In this document: piece after piece, positions 40,971-51,579 of the stretch
Layout: the number at the start of each line of letters is the position of its first letter
How positions within the stretch are numbered: position 1 is the first letter of the stretch
Source: Methylopumilus universalis
GTDB taxonomy: Bacteria > Pseudomonadota > Gammaproteobacteria > Burkholderiales > Methylophilaceae
NCBI RefSeq assembly: GCF_006363895.1
Contig: NZ_CP040953.1
DNA: 64,000 bases
Reading direction: 5' to 3' (one strand)
Made by a program: the position numbers and the translations under genes
Notes under the pieces: generated by a model
The model's database searches: none
What the model was told of the DNA's origin: nothing
What the model saw: the letters and a program-made list of their open reading frames with translations, nothing else

Positions 40971-42358
40971 GACTTCACAATATTCAATATATCTTTCGTC
41001 ACTCTTCCTATTGAGCCTGCGCCCATCACAATTAAGATGGAATCTTGTTCAATATGTTGAAGCGCTGTTTTAGCTAACTCTGCAATATCTTTTTGAAAAG
41101 AAACTTTTTTCATAATTTTATTCATACTATCCATGATCGCTATGGAACTTACCCCTGGAATTACTTTTTCGCCAGCCGAATAAATATCAGTGAGAAGTGT
41201 TTTATCTGCTTTTTGAAGCACCCTTACAAACTCATCAAAACAATCTCTCGTTCTGGTGTAGCGATGAGGCTGAAAAACAAGATAGATCGATTTACCTGGA
41301 TATGCATCTCGCGCCGCGTCAAGGACTGCTTCAATTTCGACCGGGTGATGCCCATAATCATCAACCAGAGTAAAAGATTTTTTATCAAATATTAAATCTT
41401 TATAAGTCTCGAATCTTCGGCCTACACCTTTAAAATGCTTTAATGCATCGATTGTTTTTGAAATCGGTATCTCGAGCTCGTCTGCAAGTGCTATTGCTGC
41501 CAATGCATTTCTAACATAATGCTTGCCCGGTAGATTTAAAGTCATTGGTTTTTTAACAACATCAGTGTGTTTAATCGTCACTTTAAAATGCATTTTACCT
41601 GCATCTGCTAAAACTTCTTCAGCATGCACATCTGCATCATTTGATAAACCATAAGTTATGATAGGTCTAGAAATTTCAGGAAGAATAGATTTGATAACCG
41701 GATCATCAATACACACAATTACCACGCCATAAAAAGGTAATCGATGTATGAATTCTATATATGTTTTTTTAAGTTTTTCAAAATCATTGTCATATGTTTC
41801 CATATGATCTTGATCAATATTTGTCACGATAGAATATACAGGTGTCAAATGTAAAAATGATGCGTCTGACTCATCAGCTTCCACTACGATATACTCACCA
41901 TTTCCTAATTTTGCATTTGCATTCAAGGAAGAAAGTCTTCCGCCAATTACATAAGTAGGATCCATTGAAGCTTCGGCCAAAATGGAAGCGATTAAACTCG
42001 TGGTGGTTGTTTTGCCATGAGTGCCGGCTACTGCAATACCTTTTTTAAAGCGCATTAATTCTGAAAGCATTTCTGCCCTAGGCATAATTGGTATTTTATT
42101 TGTAATAGCAGCTTTTAACTCTGGATTATCTTGATCGATTGCAGAAGAAATCACTAAAACATCAACATCTTTAATGTTGTCTGCTGCATGATTAATAAAA
42201 ATCTTAATACCGATCTCTTTTAATCTTGAGGTTACTAGTGACTCCTGAATATCGGAGCCGGAAACAAAATAGCCTAGATTGTGCATCACTTCTGCAATGC
42301 CACTCATTCCTGAGCCGCCTATACCTACAAAATGAATTCGATTGATATTGTGTTTCAT
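40967..42358 (-). CDS. murC: UDP-N-acetylmuramate--L-alanine ligase
   Basis: The 463-residue Mur ligase adds L-Ala to UDP-MurNAc. Landmarks: IHFVGIGGSGMSGIAEVMHNLGY (Rossmann), the ATP loop AGTHGKTTTTSLIASIL, VVEADESDASFLHLTP, TNIDQDHMETYD and DDYGHHPVEIEAVLDAAR. It overlaps murG and murB by four bases, so translation through the block is tightly coupled. Confidence 0.98.
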   Translation of the reverse strand: MKHNINRIHFVGIGGSGMSGIAEVMHNLGYFVSGSDIQESLVTSRLKEIGIKIFINHAADNIKDVDVLVISSAIDQDNPELKAAITNKIPIMPRAEMLSELMRFKKGIAVAGTHGKTTTTSLIASILAEASMDPTYVIGGRLSSLNANAKLGNGEYIVVEADESDASFLHLTPVYSIVTNIDQDHMETYDNDFEKLKKTYIEFIHRLPFYGVVIVCIDDPVIKSILPEISRPIITYGLSNDADVHAEEVLADAGKMHFKVTIKHTDVVKKPMTLNLPGKHYVRNALAAIALADELEIPISKTIDALKHFKGVGRRFETYKDLIFDKKSFTLVDDYGHHPVEIEAVLDAARDAYPGKSIYLVFQPHRYTRTRDCFDEFVRVLQKADKTLLTDIYSAGEKVIPGVSSIAIMDSMNKIMKKVSFQKDIAELAKTALQHIEQDSILIVMGAGSIGRVTKDILNIVKS

Positions 42359-43428
42359 TTGTTAATTAGTCGCTCGCAGGCTTTATAAATAACTTCTTCA
42401 GGTTTAGTTGCTTTATTTTCCAATGCAGCTTTTGCCATTTTTAAGCATTCATTTCTTGTCATACTTTGAAGTATGCTTCTCAATGATTCGGTTGTGAGCT
42501 CCTCCTGAATTATAAGTCGTGCGGCCTTCTTATCACTTAAGTATTTTGCGTTATAAAACTGATGGTTATCTACTGCAAAAGGGAATGGCACTAATATACT
42601 AGGAATTCCTGCTGCCGAAAATTCAGAGACCGTGAGTGCGCCAGCTCTAGCTATGACAAGGTCTGCCCATTCATATAATTTTTCAATGTGATCCAAATAA
42701 GCCCTGCAATCGGCTTTAATTCCACTTTCCTTATAACTTGCTTTTAATTCTTCAAAGTGCTTCTCACCAGATTGATGAATAATCGCCGGTCTATTCTTAG
42801 GGCTGAGTTGTTTAACACTTAAAGGAATCGTATCGTTAAAAAATTTAGCTCCTAAACTACCGCCCACAACAAGAAGCCTCAAAGGGCCTTTTCTATTTTT
42901 AAATCTCTGGGCTGGCGGTTTAATTTGCCTAATGTTATCTCTCACTGGGTTGCCAATTTTTTGAGAGGCACGCATTAGTTTAATTGGAAATGCGGAATAT
43001 ATTTTTGTTGCGATTATTGCTAATAATCTATTAGTTAGGCCTGGGATAGAGTTTTGTTCATGCACAATGAGTGGCTTACCCATAAGCCTCGACATAAGAC
43101 CACCCGGAAATGAAACATAGCCCCCCATAGCAATGGCCACATCCGGCTTTTCTTTTTCAATTACTTTTGCACATTGTATTAACGCAATCAAAAGCATAAA
43201 TGGAAGCTTTACCCAATTTAACAGGCCCTTGCCTCTGACGCCTTTAATATCAATCATGGCTTTTTGATAAGGCTTTTTATCGATTAACTTGTTTTCCATG
43301 CCATGAGAAGTTCCAAGCCAAGTGATTGAGTATCCTTTAGCTTTCAAATAATCGGCAATCGCAATTCCAGGATAGATATGTCCTCCGGTTCCTCCTGCGA
43401 TAATCAATATTTTTTTATTGGGTTTCAC
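42355..43428 (-). CDS. murG: UDP-N-acetylglucosamine transferase MurG
   Basis: The 357-residue GT-B enzyme converts lipid I to lipid II on the inner face of the membrane. Landmarks: ILIIAGGTGGHIYPGIAIADYL (G loop 1), GMENKLI, IHEQNSIPGLTNRLL, LLVVGGSLGAKFFN, and the UDP-GlcNAc site DLVIARAGALTVSEFSAAGIPSILVPFP. It lies 4 bp after ftsW and overlaps murC. Confidence 0.97.
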   Translation of the reverse strand: MKPNKKILIIAGGTGGHIYPGIAIADYLKAKGYSITWLGTSHGMENKLIDKKPYQKAMIDIKGVRGKGLLNWVKLPFMLLIALIQCAKVIEKEKPDVAIAMGGYVSFPGGLMSRLMGKPLIVHEQNSIPGLTNRLLAIIATKIYSAFPIKLMRASQKIGNPVRDNIRQIKPPAQRFKNRKGPLRLLVVGGSLGAKFFNDTIPLSVKQLSPKNRPAIIHQSGEKHFEELKASYKESGIKADCRAYLDHIEKLYEWADLVIARAGALTVSEFSAAGIPSILVPFPFAVDNHQFYNAKYLSDKKAARLIIQEELTTESLRSILQSMTRNECLKMAKAALENKATKPEEVIYKACERLINK

Positions 43429-43432
43429 TAAG

Positions 43433-44590
43433 TTAAATTCCTCTTAAGCCTCTTCGATTTTCCCAATCAATTCTGAGTAATATCGCAAGCGCAATCATAT
43501 TGGCCAAAATACCACTACCACCGTAAGAAAGGAGTGGCAAGGTTAACCCTTTTGTAGGAAGAAGCCCCATGTTGACACCCATGTTAATAATGCCTTGCGT
43601 ACCAAACCAAATGCCAATACCTTGAGATAACAGAGCTGAGTAATAACTCTCATTAATAATAGCTTCTTTAGCAATACCAAAAGCTCTAATTACAAGCCAT
43701 GAGAATAATCCAATGACAATAAGCACACCAAAGAAACCAAATTCTTCAGCTAATACAGCCAAAATAAAATCAGTGTGTGCTTCGGGCAAATAAAGTAATT
43801 TTTCGACACTACCACCTAACCCTACCCCAAAAAATTCGCCACGACCAAAAGCTATAAGAGCGTGAGATAACTGGTAACCTTTTCCATATGGGTCAGCCCA
43901 TGGATTAAAAAAACCTACTAATCTTTGGTATCTATAGTCAGAGCTATAAATTAAGGCTGCCATACCAATAGGTGCAACAATGGAAAGGCCCATCAGTATT
44001 TTTTTGTCTATGCCACCTAAAATTAAGGTACACATTGCAATGACTAAGATTACAGCAAATGCTCCGAAATCTGGTTCAAGCAATAACAATGCTCCTAATA
44101 ACATAATCACTGCTGCCATTGGAAGAAACCCTTTCAGAAAACTCCCAATTTCTTTTGATTTTCTTAAAACATAATCTGAAGCGTACATAGCAGTAAATAA
44201 TTTCATAAATTCCGAGGGCTGCATATTAAATACAAATAATGAAATCCAACGCCTACTTCCATTCACAACATGGCCAATACCTGGAATGAGAACAAGAATA
44301 AGTAAGACCATGCCTGCCATAAATAAATAAGGCGACATCTTTTGCCACCAGCGAATAGGAATTTGGAAAATAATAAATCCGACAACAAATCCCAATGAAA
44401 TATAAATTGATTGTCTTAATAAAAAAAAGTAATTTTGATGTTTAGTTAATTTGCTAGATTCAGCAAAAGAAATTGAGGATGAATAAACCATAATCAGGCC
44501 AATTGCAATTAATATTAATGAAACCCAGAAAAGGCCTTGATCAAAAGAAGGTTTATCTATTGTCGATTTATTAGAAAATTTATCGATCAT
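43433..44590 (-). CDS. ftsW: Septal peptidoglycan glycosyltransferase FtsW
   Basis: The 385-residue SEDS-family protein with about ten membrane helices polymerises lipid II at the septum together with FtsI. Signatures: MVYSSSISFAES, NGSRRWISLFVFNMQPSEFMKLF, LLEPDFGAFAVI, YQLSHALIAFGRGEFFGVGLGGSVEKLLYLPEAHTDFILAVLAEEFGF (with catalytic-region Asp), and GLLPTKGLTLPLLSYGGSG. It lies between murD and murG. Confidence 0.97.
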   Translation of the reverse strand: MIDKFSNKSTIDKPSFDQGLFWVSLILIAIGLIMVYSSSISFAESSKLTKHQNYFFLLRQSIYISLGFVVGFIIFQIPIRWWQKMSPYLFMAGMVLLILVLIPGIGHVVNGSRRWISLFVFNMQPSEFMKLFTAMYASDYVLRKSKEIGSFLKGFLPMAAVIMLLGALLLLEPDFGAFAVILVIAMCTLILGGIDKKILMGLSIVAPIGMAALIYSSDYRYQRLVGFFNPWADPYGKGYQLSHALIAFGRGEFFGVGLGGSVEKLLYLPEAHTDFILAVLAEEFGFFGVLIVIGLFSWLVIRAFGIAKEAIINESYYSALLSQGIGIWFGTQGIINMGVNMGLLPTKGLTLPLLSYGGSGILANMIALAILLRIDWENRRGLRGI

Positions 44591-45936
44591 GATTTATTTT
44601 TTAACTTACTCACGCAATCCTTAAAAACTTCACCGCGATGTACGTAATTTTTAAACATATCGGTACTTGCACATGCTGGAGAGAGAAGAACTACATCTCC
44701 CGCTTTAGCAAGCTCAAATGATTTGATAATTGCTGATTCAAGATTTTTTTCAATACTTGTTGGAATGGCCCCACCCTTAAATACTTCTTGTATTATTTTT
44801 GCGTCCTTACCAATCAAAGAAATATTTTTTACTTTATCCTTAGATGGGCCTATTAATGGCTTAAAATTTTGACTTTTGCCATCCCCTCCGGCAATCAGTA
44901 AGATTGGCTTGGACATGCTTTGAATAGCAGCAATCGTTGCTCCAACGTTTGTACCTTTTGAATCATTATAAAAATCAATACCTGATATAGAGTTAACATA
45001 TTCGACTCGATGTGGGGGAGCGTTAAATTGACTTAGTACTTTTTTGATCACATCTTTTGAAATATTAAATGGCTCACAAAGAGCCAAAGCAGCCATTACA
45101 TTTAGAATGTTATGTTCACCCTTAAGTTTAATGTCTTCTAAAGAAATAATTTCAGCGCTACCTTTTGCGATGAAATATTGGTTACCATTTTTTTTAATGC
45201 CATAATTTTTCTCGTCCAAATGAGTTCCGAATGTTAAAGAGCTTTCATTAATCTGAGATTTTAGATAATCGTCTTCTCTATTTAAGATAATATTTTTAGC
45301 ATGATTAAATATCCTATACTTGGCTTTAGCATACTCTTCCATGGATCCGTATCGATCCATATGGTCTTCTGAAATATTTAAGACTGCAGCAGTTTCGAGC
45401 GCTAATGAATATGTCGATTCCAACTGATAGCTGGATAACTCAAGAACATATACCTCTGGCGCTTTTTGATTTAAAGTATTTAATATAGGGATCCCAATAT
45501 TTCCTCCGACAATAGTTGATATGCCGGCCGCTTTTAATAAATCCCCAACAAGTGAAGTAACTGTCGTTTTGCCATTTGAACCTGTAATGCCAATCACTTT
45601 TGAACTCACAGATTTAACTTGCGCAAACATTTCAATATCACCAATTACAGGTATGCCTTGATTTAATGCCTTTTGAATATAACTTTCTTTCAACGACATA
45701 CCTGGGCTAATGATAATTAATTCAACATCATGAATAATGGTATCGTTAAATTTTTTCCCGATCGTAAATTTAACGTCTTTAAATTTTTCTTTTATCGTCT
45801 CAAAATTATCAATTGTTGGCCTTGTATCAATAGCTTGAATATCGCATTCTTTGTTTGCTAAAAAATGTAGGGCGGACTGCCCTGTCTCTCCAAGACCAAT
45901 CACCAAGACTTTCTTTTTATTAAAATTGATGCTCAT
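44587..45936 (-). CDS. murD: UDP-N-acetylmuramoylalanine--D-glutamate ligase
   Basis: The 449-residue ligase adds D-Glu. Landmarks: VLVIGLGETGQSALHFL, IISPGMSL, ATP loop GITGSNGKTTVTSLVGDLL, LELSSYQLESTY, ISEDHMDRYGSMEEYAKAK, NDSKGTNVGATIAAI and LLSPACASTDMFKNYVHRGEVF. It overlaps mraY and ftsW by four bases each. Confidence 0.97.
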   Translation of the reverse strand: MSINFNKKKVLVIGLGETGQSALHFLANKECDIQAIDTRPTIDNFETIKEKFKDVKFTIGKKFNDTIIHDVELIIISPGMSLKESYIQKALNQGIPVIGDIEMFAQVKSVSSKVIGITGSNGKTTVTSLVGDLLKAAGISTIVGGNIGIPILNTLNQKAPEVYVLELSSYQLESTYSLALETAAVLNISEDHMDRYGSMEEYAKAKYRIFNHAKNIILNREDDYLKSQINESSLTFGTHLDEKNYGIKKNGNQYFIAKGSAEIISLEDIKLKGEHNILNVMAALALCEPFNISKDVIKKVLSQFNAPPHRVEYVNSISGIDFYNDSKGTNVGATIAAIQSMSKPILLIAGGDGKSQNFKPLIGPSKDKVKNISLIGKDAKIIQEVFKGGAIPTSIEKNLESAIIKSFELAKAGDVVLLSPACASTDMFKNYVHRGEVFKDCVSKLKNKS

Positions 45937-47036
45937 CTAATTTTTAGCGATGAGATCCCAATTAATACAAGCATCATTGTTATGATCCAAAATCTAACAA
46001 CGACCTGCGTTTCTTTCCAGCCTTTTTTCTCATAGTGATGGTGAAGTGGCGCCATAAGAAAAATTCGCTTACCAACACCATATTTAAATTTAGTATATTT
46101 AAAGTACATGACTTGAATAGCAACAGAAAAAGTCTCGACTACAAAAATACCGCCCATAATAAATAAAACAATCTCCTGTCTTACAATCACTGCAATTGTG
46201 CCAATAGCAGCGCCTAGAGCAAGTGCGCCTAGATCTCCCATGAATACTTCCGCAGGATAAGTGTTAAACCATAAAAATCCCAAACCAGCACCAGCCATTG
46301 CAGTGCAAAATATAGCCAACTCACCAGCGCCGCTGATATAGGGAATACCTAAATATTTAGCTATAACATAATTACCTGCAACATAAGCAAAAACCCCTAA
46401 GGCACTTGCAACTAATACAGCCGGCATAATTGCTAGGCCATCGAGGCCATCTGTAAGATTAACTGCATTGCTACTCCCTACAATGACGATATAACTTAAA
46501 AGTATAAAAGTAGGTCCGCTCATCGTAAAACTTACATCCTTAAAAAATGGAAGAATAAGCGAAGTCTGTTCCGGTGTAACAGCGTTAGACCAAAGATATA
46601 TAGATGCACCAAGGCCTATGATTGATTGCCATAAGTACTTTTGCCTGGCACTCATACCATTCGGATCTTTATAAATAACTTTTTTTAAGTCATCAATAAA
46701 TCCAATAAGGCCAAAACCAAGCGTGACAATTAACAAAACCCAAATATAGTTGTTCCTTATGTCCGCCCAAAGTAATGTCGATACAATAATTGATACCAAT
46801 ATCAAACCACCCCCCATTGTGGGTGTGCCTGTTTTAATTAAGTGGTCTTTGGGGCCATCTGATCTAACAGCTTGTCCTATATTGAACTGGTTAAGTTTCT
46901 TGATTAGCCAAGGGCCAAAAGCGAAAGAAATAACTAATGATGTTATTGTCGCCATCACAGCTCTTAATGTAATGTAATTAAATACATTAAACCCATGGAT
47001 CTCTTTTGCTAAAAACTTAAATAATTCGAGCAACAT
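45933..47036 (-). CDS. mraY: Phospho-MurNAc-pentapeptide transferase MraY
   Basis: The 367-residue, ten-helix enzyme makes lipid I from UDP-MurNAc-pentapeptide and undecaprenyl phosphate. Signatures: GTPTMGGGLILVS, the acidic GFIDDLKKV (Mg site), NAVNLTDGLDGLAIMP, FLWFNTYPAEVFMGDLGALALGA and MAPLHHHYEKKGWKETQVVVRFWI. It follows murF by 23 bp, one of the few real gaps in this cluster. Confidence 0.98.
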   Translation of the reverse strand: MLLELFKFLAKEIHGFNVFNYITLRAVMATITSLVISFAFGPWLIKKLNQFNIGQAVRSDGPKDHLIKTGTPTMGGGLILVSIIVSTLLWADIRNNYIWVLLIVTLGFGLIGFIDDLKKVIYKDPNGMSARQKYLWQSIIGLGASIYLWSNAVTPEQTSLILPFFKDVSFTMSGPTFILLSYIVIVGSSNAVNLTDGLDGLAIMPAVLVASALGVFAYVAGNYVIAKYLGIPYISGAGELAIFCTAMAGAGLGFLWFNTYPAEVFMGDLGALALGAAIGTIAVIVRQEIVLFIMGGIFVVETFSVAIQVMYFKYTKFKYGVGKRIFLMAPLHHHYEKKGWKETQVVVRFWIITMMLVLIGISSLKIR

Positions 47037-47059
47037 AATTTTTATCCTTCTTAAAAATT

Positions 47060-48406
47060 TTAAGTAAGTGCATCTACAACCTCTTCCATTTTCATGAATC
47101 TAGAGCCTTTAACAAGCACACATGAATTCTTTTTTATCTTGGTTTTGATGTAATTTATAAGTGCTTTTTTATCCTCAAACCATTTTGCATTCCCTTTACA
47201 ATGGTCTATAACGTGTTTCGTCAATTTTCCTGTTCCAACTACTTCTAATATTTTATTTTTTTTGATATAAGCCCCTATTGATTTATGGTACTCAACTTCC
47301 TTTTTTCCTAACTCGGCCATATCACCAATAATTAATATTTTTTCACAGTCTTGATTTGCAAGAACATCAATTGCAGCTCGCATTGAGGCAGGATTCGCAT
47401 TGTAGGTATCATCAATCAAGATACAGCCACGAAGTCCTTTTTTGAGTTCCAATCTTCCATGTACTGACTTGATAGATTCAATACCTCGCTTAATAGCCTT
47501 TAAGGGAATTTTTAGTGCAATAGAAACGGCAATGGCTGCTAATGCATTTTTTAAATTATGCTCGCCCTTTAATTTGACTTTAATTTCCACGATTCCTTTT
47601 GGTGTTTTAATTTGAGAAATGCCTTGAACCGTTTTCTTGACATATACATCGGATTTTGAAGTTAGTCCAAATGTCATAACTTTTTTACGAAGAGCAGCAG
47701 TCTTTAGTACGCTATAAAATTCATCTTCTCTATTTATAACTGCAATGCCATTCTTTTTGAGCCCTGAAAATATTTCTGATTTTGCTTTTGCAATACCTGC
47801 TTTTGAACCAAAAAATTCAATATGAGCCTCTCCTATATTTGTTATTACTGCGACATCTGGTTTTGCAATTTCACTTAAATATTTAATCTCACCCTTATGA
47901 TTCATACCCATCTCAACTACAGCAAATTTTTGAGTTTTTTTAATATTTAGTAAGGAAAGTGGAAGTCCTATATCATTATTGAAATTTCCTTTGCTCATCA
48001 GGACTTTTAATTTACTACCAACATAGCAAGAAATAATACTTCCAATCATTTCTTTAGTGGTGGTTTTACCATTACTTCCTGTGATAGCAACAAGAGGTAT
48101 TTTAGATTGGGCTTTCCAGTACTGAGCTATCTTGCCTAAAGCTTCTCGCCCATTTTTAACGACTATTTTATTTTCTAAATTTTTAACGTCTTTAGATACA
48201 ATTGCAGCTAATGCGCCTTTTTTAATAGCAATTTCTGCAAAATTATCCCCGTCAAATTTTTCGCCTTTAATACCTAAAAATAAATCATTATTTTTAATAT
48301 CATTGCTATTGATAGAAATGTTTTTTATTGTTTTATCAAGCAAAGCGGTATCGCCATAATATCGGCCAGAAACAAGTTTTTTAATCTTATTTAAAGTAAT
48401 TCGCAT
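47060..48406 (-). CDS. murF: UDP-MurNAc-tripeptide--D-Ala-D-Ala ligase
   Basis: The 448-residue ligase completes the pentapeptide. Landmarks: DLFLGIKGEKFDGDNF (substrate loop), ATP loop VAITGSNGKTTTKEMIGSII, VVEMGMNHKGEIKYLSEIAKP, TNIGEAHIEFFGS and DDTYNANPASMRAAIDVL. The sequence is very Lys- and Ile-rich, in line with the A/T richness of this stretch. It directly abuts murE. Confidence 0.97.
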   Translation of the reverse strand: MRITLNKIKKLVSGRYYGDTALLDKTIKNISINSNDIKNNDLFLGIKGEKFDGDNFAEIAIKKGALAAIVSKDVKNLENKIVVKNGREALGKIAQYWKAQSKIPLVAITGSNGKTTTKEMIGSIISCYVGSKLKVLMSKGNFNNDIGLPLSLLNIKKTQKFAVVEMGMNHKGEIKYLSEIAKPDVAVITNIGEAHIEFFGSKAGIAKAKSEIFSGLKKNGIAVINREDEFYSVLKTAALRKKVMTFGLTSKSDVYVKKTVQGISQIKTPKGIVEIKVKLKGEHNLKNALAAIAVSIALKIPLKAIKRGIESIKSVHGRLELKKGLRGCILIDDTYNANPASMRAAIDVLANQDCEKILIIGDMAELGKKEVEYHKSIGAYIKKNKILEVVGTGKLTKHVIDHCKGNAKWFEDKKALINYIKTKIKKNSCVLVKGSRFMKMEEVVDALT

Positions 48407-49837
48407 TCAGCTCGCCTTGTAAACTTTGAGCGCTTTTCTTGCACATGTTTGATCACTAAATGGATGCTTAATGCCTTTAATTTCTTGATAGGTTTCATGT
48501 CCCTTTCCAGCAATAAGGACGACGTCATCTTTTTTAGCATTCATAATTGCTTTTTCTATTGCCTTATGTCGATCAAATTCAATACGATAGGACCCTTTCA
48601 TATGCTTGCTAATTTCTTTAATAATTTTTCCGGGACTTTCATTCCTTGGATTGTCTGACGTAATAAAATTAATATCAGCTAAGTTAGAAGCTATCTCTGC
48701 CATATCTTTTCTTTTTCCGGCATCTCTATCTCCTCCGCAACCAAATACACAGATAAGATTACCGTCAGTTTGATTTTTAAGAGTTTGCAGCACTTTTTTT
48801 AAAGCGTCGGGTGTGTGAGCATAATCAATAAAGATATTTGGGGTATTTTTAGATCTTAGTCTTTCCATTCTCCCTGGAACCTGAGATATATAACTTATTT
48901 GTTTCACAATTTTTTTTATTGAATTGCCAGATGCTATCAGTGAAGTAATTACTGCTAGTAAATTATATACATTAAACTCGCCTACCACAGGCGCTTCTAC
49001 TTTGTATGTTTCTTTTTTATATGCAATTTGGAAACGTGTGCTCGAATTTGAATATTCAATGTGTGTCGCTTTAATGTCGCCACTTTTTATTCCATAACTT
49101 AAAACTTTAGTTTTATTCTTTACAAGAAAATTTTTTAGTTTTTTTCCATAAGAATCATCGATATTAATAACTGCAACTTTCAAAGATGGGAATTCAAATA
49201 ACTTCTTTTTTTCATTGAAATAATTCCGAAAGTTAAGATGGTAATCTAGATGGTCCCTTGATAAATTGGTAAAAACTGCAATATCGAAAAGAATTCCATT
49301 CACTCTCCCCTGAGACAATGCGTGAGATGAAACTTCCATTACAGCTGATTTTATTTTTTGATTTTTAAATTGTCTTAAAATACGATGATTTGATATCGCA
49401 TCAGGCGTTGTATACGTATGTGATTTTAATTTTTTGTACCCAAACCCCAGCGTCCCTATTACGCCTGTTTTTTTGCCCAGGAGATTTTGTATTTCAGCTG
49501 TCCAGTGCGCACAAGATGTTTTTCCGTTTGTGCCAGTGATACCTATAGTGAGTATTTGCTTCGAAGGCTTTTTAAAAAATGTATGGGCAATTTCACCTTC
49601 TTTATTTTTTAATTCTGAAACAGCATAATGTTCTGTATGCCATGTTTTTTTCCATACAAAATTTTTCTTTTCATAAAGTATTATTTTCGCGCCTTTTTTA
49701 ATAGCCGCTTCAATATAAGTTCTTCCATCATTATGCAGTCCAGGATAGGCTAAAAATAAAGAATTATTTTTTATATGCCTACTATCGTTTGATATATCAG
49801 AGATGCGATGTCCAATTTTTTTTAACACACTCTTCAT
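48407..49837 (-). CDS. murE: UDP-MurNAc-L-Ala-D-Glu--meso-diaminopimelate ligase
   Basis: The 476-residue ligase adds the third residue of the stem peptide. Landmarks: ISNDSRHIKNNSLFLAYPG, ATP loop TIGITGTNGKTSCAHWTAEI, MEVSSHALSQGRV, TNLSRDHLDYH, and DYAHTPDALKKVL. The tetrapeptide D-N-P-R in ITSDNPRNESP specifies meso-diaminopimelate rather than lysine, which agrees with dapA in this window. It overlaps ftsI by four bases. Confidence 0.97.
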   Translation of the reverse strand: MKSVLKKIGHRISDISNDSRHIKNNSLFLAYPGLHNDGRTYIEAAIKKGAKIILYEKKNFVWKKTWHTEHYAVSELKNKEGEIAHTFFKKPSKQILTIGITGTNGKTSCAHWTAEIQNLLGKKTGVIGTLGFGYKKLKSHTYTTPDAISNHRILRQFKNQKIKSAVMEVSSHALSQGRVNGILFDIAVFTNLSRDHLDYHLNFRNYFNEKKKLFEFPSLKVAVINIDDSYGKKLKNFLVKNKTKVLSYGIKSGDIKATHIEYSNSSTRFQIAYKKETYKVEAPVVGEFNVYNLLAVITSLIASGNSIKKIVKQISYISQVPGRMERLRSKNTPNIFIDYAHTPDALKKVLQTLKNQTDGNLICVFGCGGDRDAGKRKDMAEIASNLADINFITSDNPRNESPGKIIKEISKHMKGSYRIEFDRHKAIEKAIMNAKKDDVVLIAGKGHETYQEIKGIKHPFSDQTCARKALKVYKAS

Positions 49838-51579
49838 ATCGTTTCTTTAATGTTTTTATTGTCTTGCGGTAAAGCTTTATTTTGAGTTTTTATATCTTGT
49901 GGAATCTTTAATATCTTCATGACGTCAGCCATTACACTGCTAAAAACTGGAGCCGCCACTGCTCCTCCGTAATGACTTCCAATGCTTGGTTCATCTATCA
50001 TCACTGCCATAATAATTCTTGGATTTGAAACTGGGGCTAGACCTACAAATGACCCTATATTTTTATTCTTTTCATAAGCGCCATTTGCTCCAATTTTTTC
50101 AGCGGTACCTGTCTTGCCTGCAACTCTATATCCTATAATTTTTGCATTACCTCCAGTACCCTCTTCCACAACTTGTTCCATCATTTCTACCATAGTTCTC
50201 GCTGTTTGCTTTGTGAATACTTTTGTACCCATAGGAATTTCATCTTTTTTGAATAATGTAACTGGCTTCATTTCCCCGTCGTTAGCAAAAACTGTATAAG
50301 ATTGAGCCAATTGAAGAAGTGTTAAATTAATCCCATGTCCGAAAGATATAGTTGCCTGGTCTACTTTGCCCCAATTTTTATAATCACGAAGTCTTCCAGA
50401 GGCTTCCCCAGGAAACCCTGCCGAAGTTTGCATTCCAAACCCTACTTTATTTAAAGTAGACCACAAACTCTTGGGTGTTTGCATTAATCCAATTCTTGCT
50501 GCACCTACATTGGAAGACTTTGCAATCACTTCTGAAACTGTCATAAAAGGTTTGCTACCATCAGCATGAGCATCATGTATTGTGGCTGATCCAATTTTCA
50601 TCAATCCTGATGAAATTTCTACCAATGAACTTGGATTAAGAATTCCGGCGTCTAACGCTGAAGACACTGTGAATGGTTTAATTGTTGACCCAGGCTCGAA
50701 CACATCTGTCACTGCTCGATTTCTTGTGGGGCCGCCACCTTCCCTAAAATTATTAGGGTTATAAGAAGGAAGATTAGCCATAGCTAGCACTTCTCCCGTT
50801 TTTGCATCTAGCACTATAGCCGAGCCTGCTTTAGCTTTATGAATTTCGATTGATTTAGCTAATTCTCTATATGTTAAATATTGAATTCTTGCATCTATTG
50901 AAAGCTTTATGTCGTGCCCATCTTGCGGCAGTTTCACTTCCTGGAGATCATCCACAATCTTGCCAGCACGGTCTTTAATAACTTTTTTACTCCCGAGCTT
51001 ACCGGAAAGAAATTTATTTTGAGAAAGCTCAATGCCTTCTTGCCCTATATTATCGAGATTAGTAAACCCAACTAAATTAGCAGTGATGTCAGCAGCCGGA
51101 TAAAACCTCTTAAACTCTTTTTGAAAAAAGATTCCGGGTATTTTCAACGCTTGTAATCTTCTTGCATCTTCAGGCGAGATTTGTCTTTTGAGATATATAA
51201 ATTCTTTTTTATTATTTAATAATTTTTGATCAACCTCATTCGCACTTAACTTAAGAACATTTTCTAATTCTAATTTTTGATCTTTAGTTATTTTGACATT
51301 TGGTGGATTTACCCAAACTGACTCTACCGGACTACTGATCGCTAAGATATCTCCATTTCTGTCGGTAATTTTTCCTCTATCTGCGTAAAGAGAAATTACT
51401 CGAGTGCTCGTAGCATTTCCTTTCGACTGTAAAAATTTTTTATCTAAACTTTGTAAATAGAATGCTCTAAAAATAAGCGTTAGGAATCCAGCTAAGAATA
51501 AAAGCAAAATTAATCTTCTTCGAATACCCGAGAGCTCAAAAAATGTTTTCTCAACTTTATTGTTGATAAATAAACTCAA
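49834..51579 (-). CDS. ftsI: Septal transpeptidase FtsI (PBP3)
   Basis: The 581-residue class B penicillin-binding protein has one N-terminal helix (RLILLLFLAGFLTLIFRAFYL), a dimerisation/pedestal domain starting DRGKITDRNGDILAISSPVESVWVNP, and the transpeptidase domain with S-x-x-K (EPGSTIKPF), S-x-N (SSNVGAARI) and K-T-G (KTGTAEKIG). It cross-links septal murein with FtsW. The tail after residue 555 is polar. It overlaps ftsL and murE by four bases. Confidence 0.97.
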   Translation of the reverse strand: MSLFINNKVEKTFFELSGIRRRLILLLFLAGFLTLIFRAFYLQSLDKKFLQSKGNATSTRVISLYADRGKITDRNGDILAISSPVESVWVNPPNVKITKDQKLELENVLKLSANEVDQKLLNNKKEFIYLKRQISPEDARRLQALKIPGIFFQKEFKRFYPAADITANLVGFTNLDNIGQEGIELSQNKFLSGKLGSKKVIKDRAGKIVDDLQEVKLPQDGHDIKLSIDARIQYLTYRELAKSIEIHKAKAGSAIVLDAKTGEVLAMANLPSYNPNNFREGGGPTRNRAVTDVFEPGSTIKPFTVSSALDAGILNPSSLVEISSGLMKIGSATIHDAHADGSKPFMTVSEVIAKSSNVGAARIGLMQTPKSLWSTLNKVGFGMQTSAGFPGEASGRLRDYKNWGKVDQATISFGHGINLTLLQLAQSYTVFANDGEMKPVTLFKKDEIPMGTKVFTKQTARTMVEMMEQVVEEGTGGNAKIIGYRVAGKTGTAEKIGANGAYEKNKNIGSFVGLAPVSNPRIIMAVMIDEPSIGSHYGGAVAAPVFSSVMADVMKILKIPQDIKTQNKALPQDNKNIKETI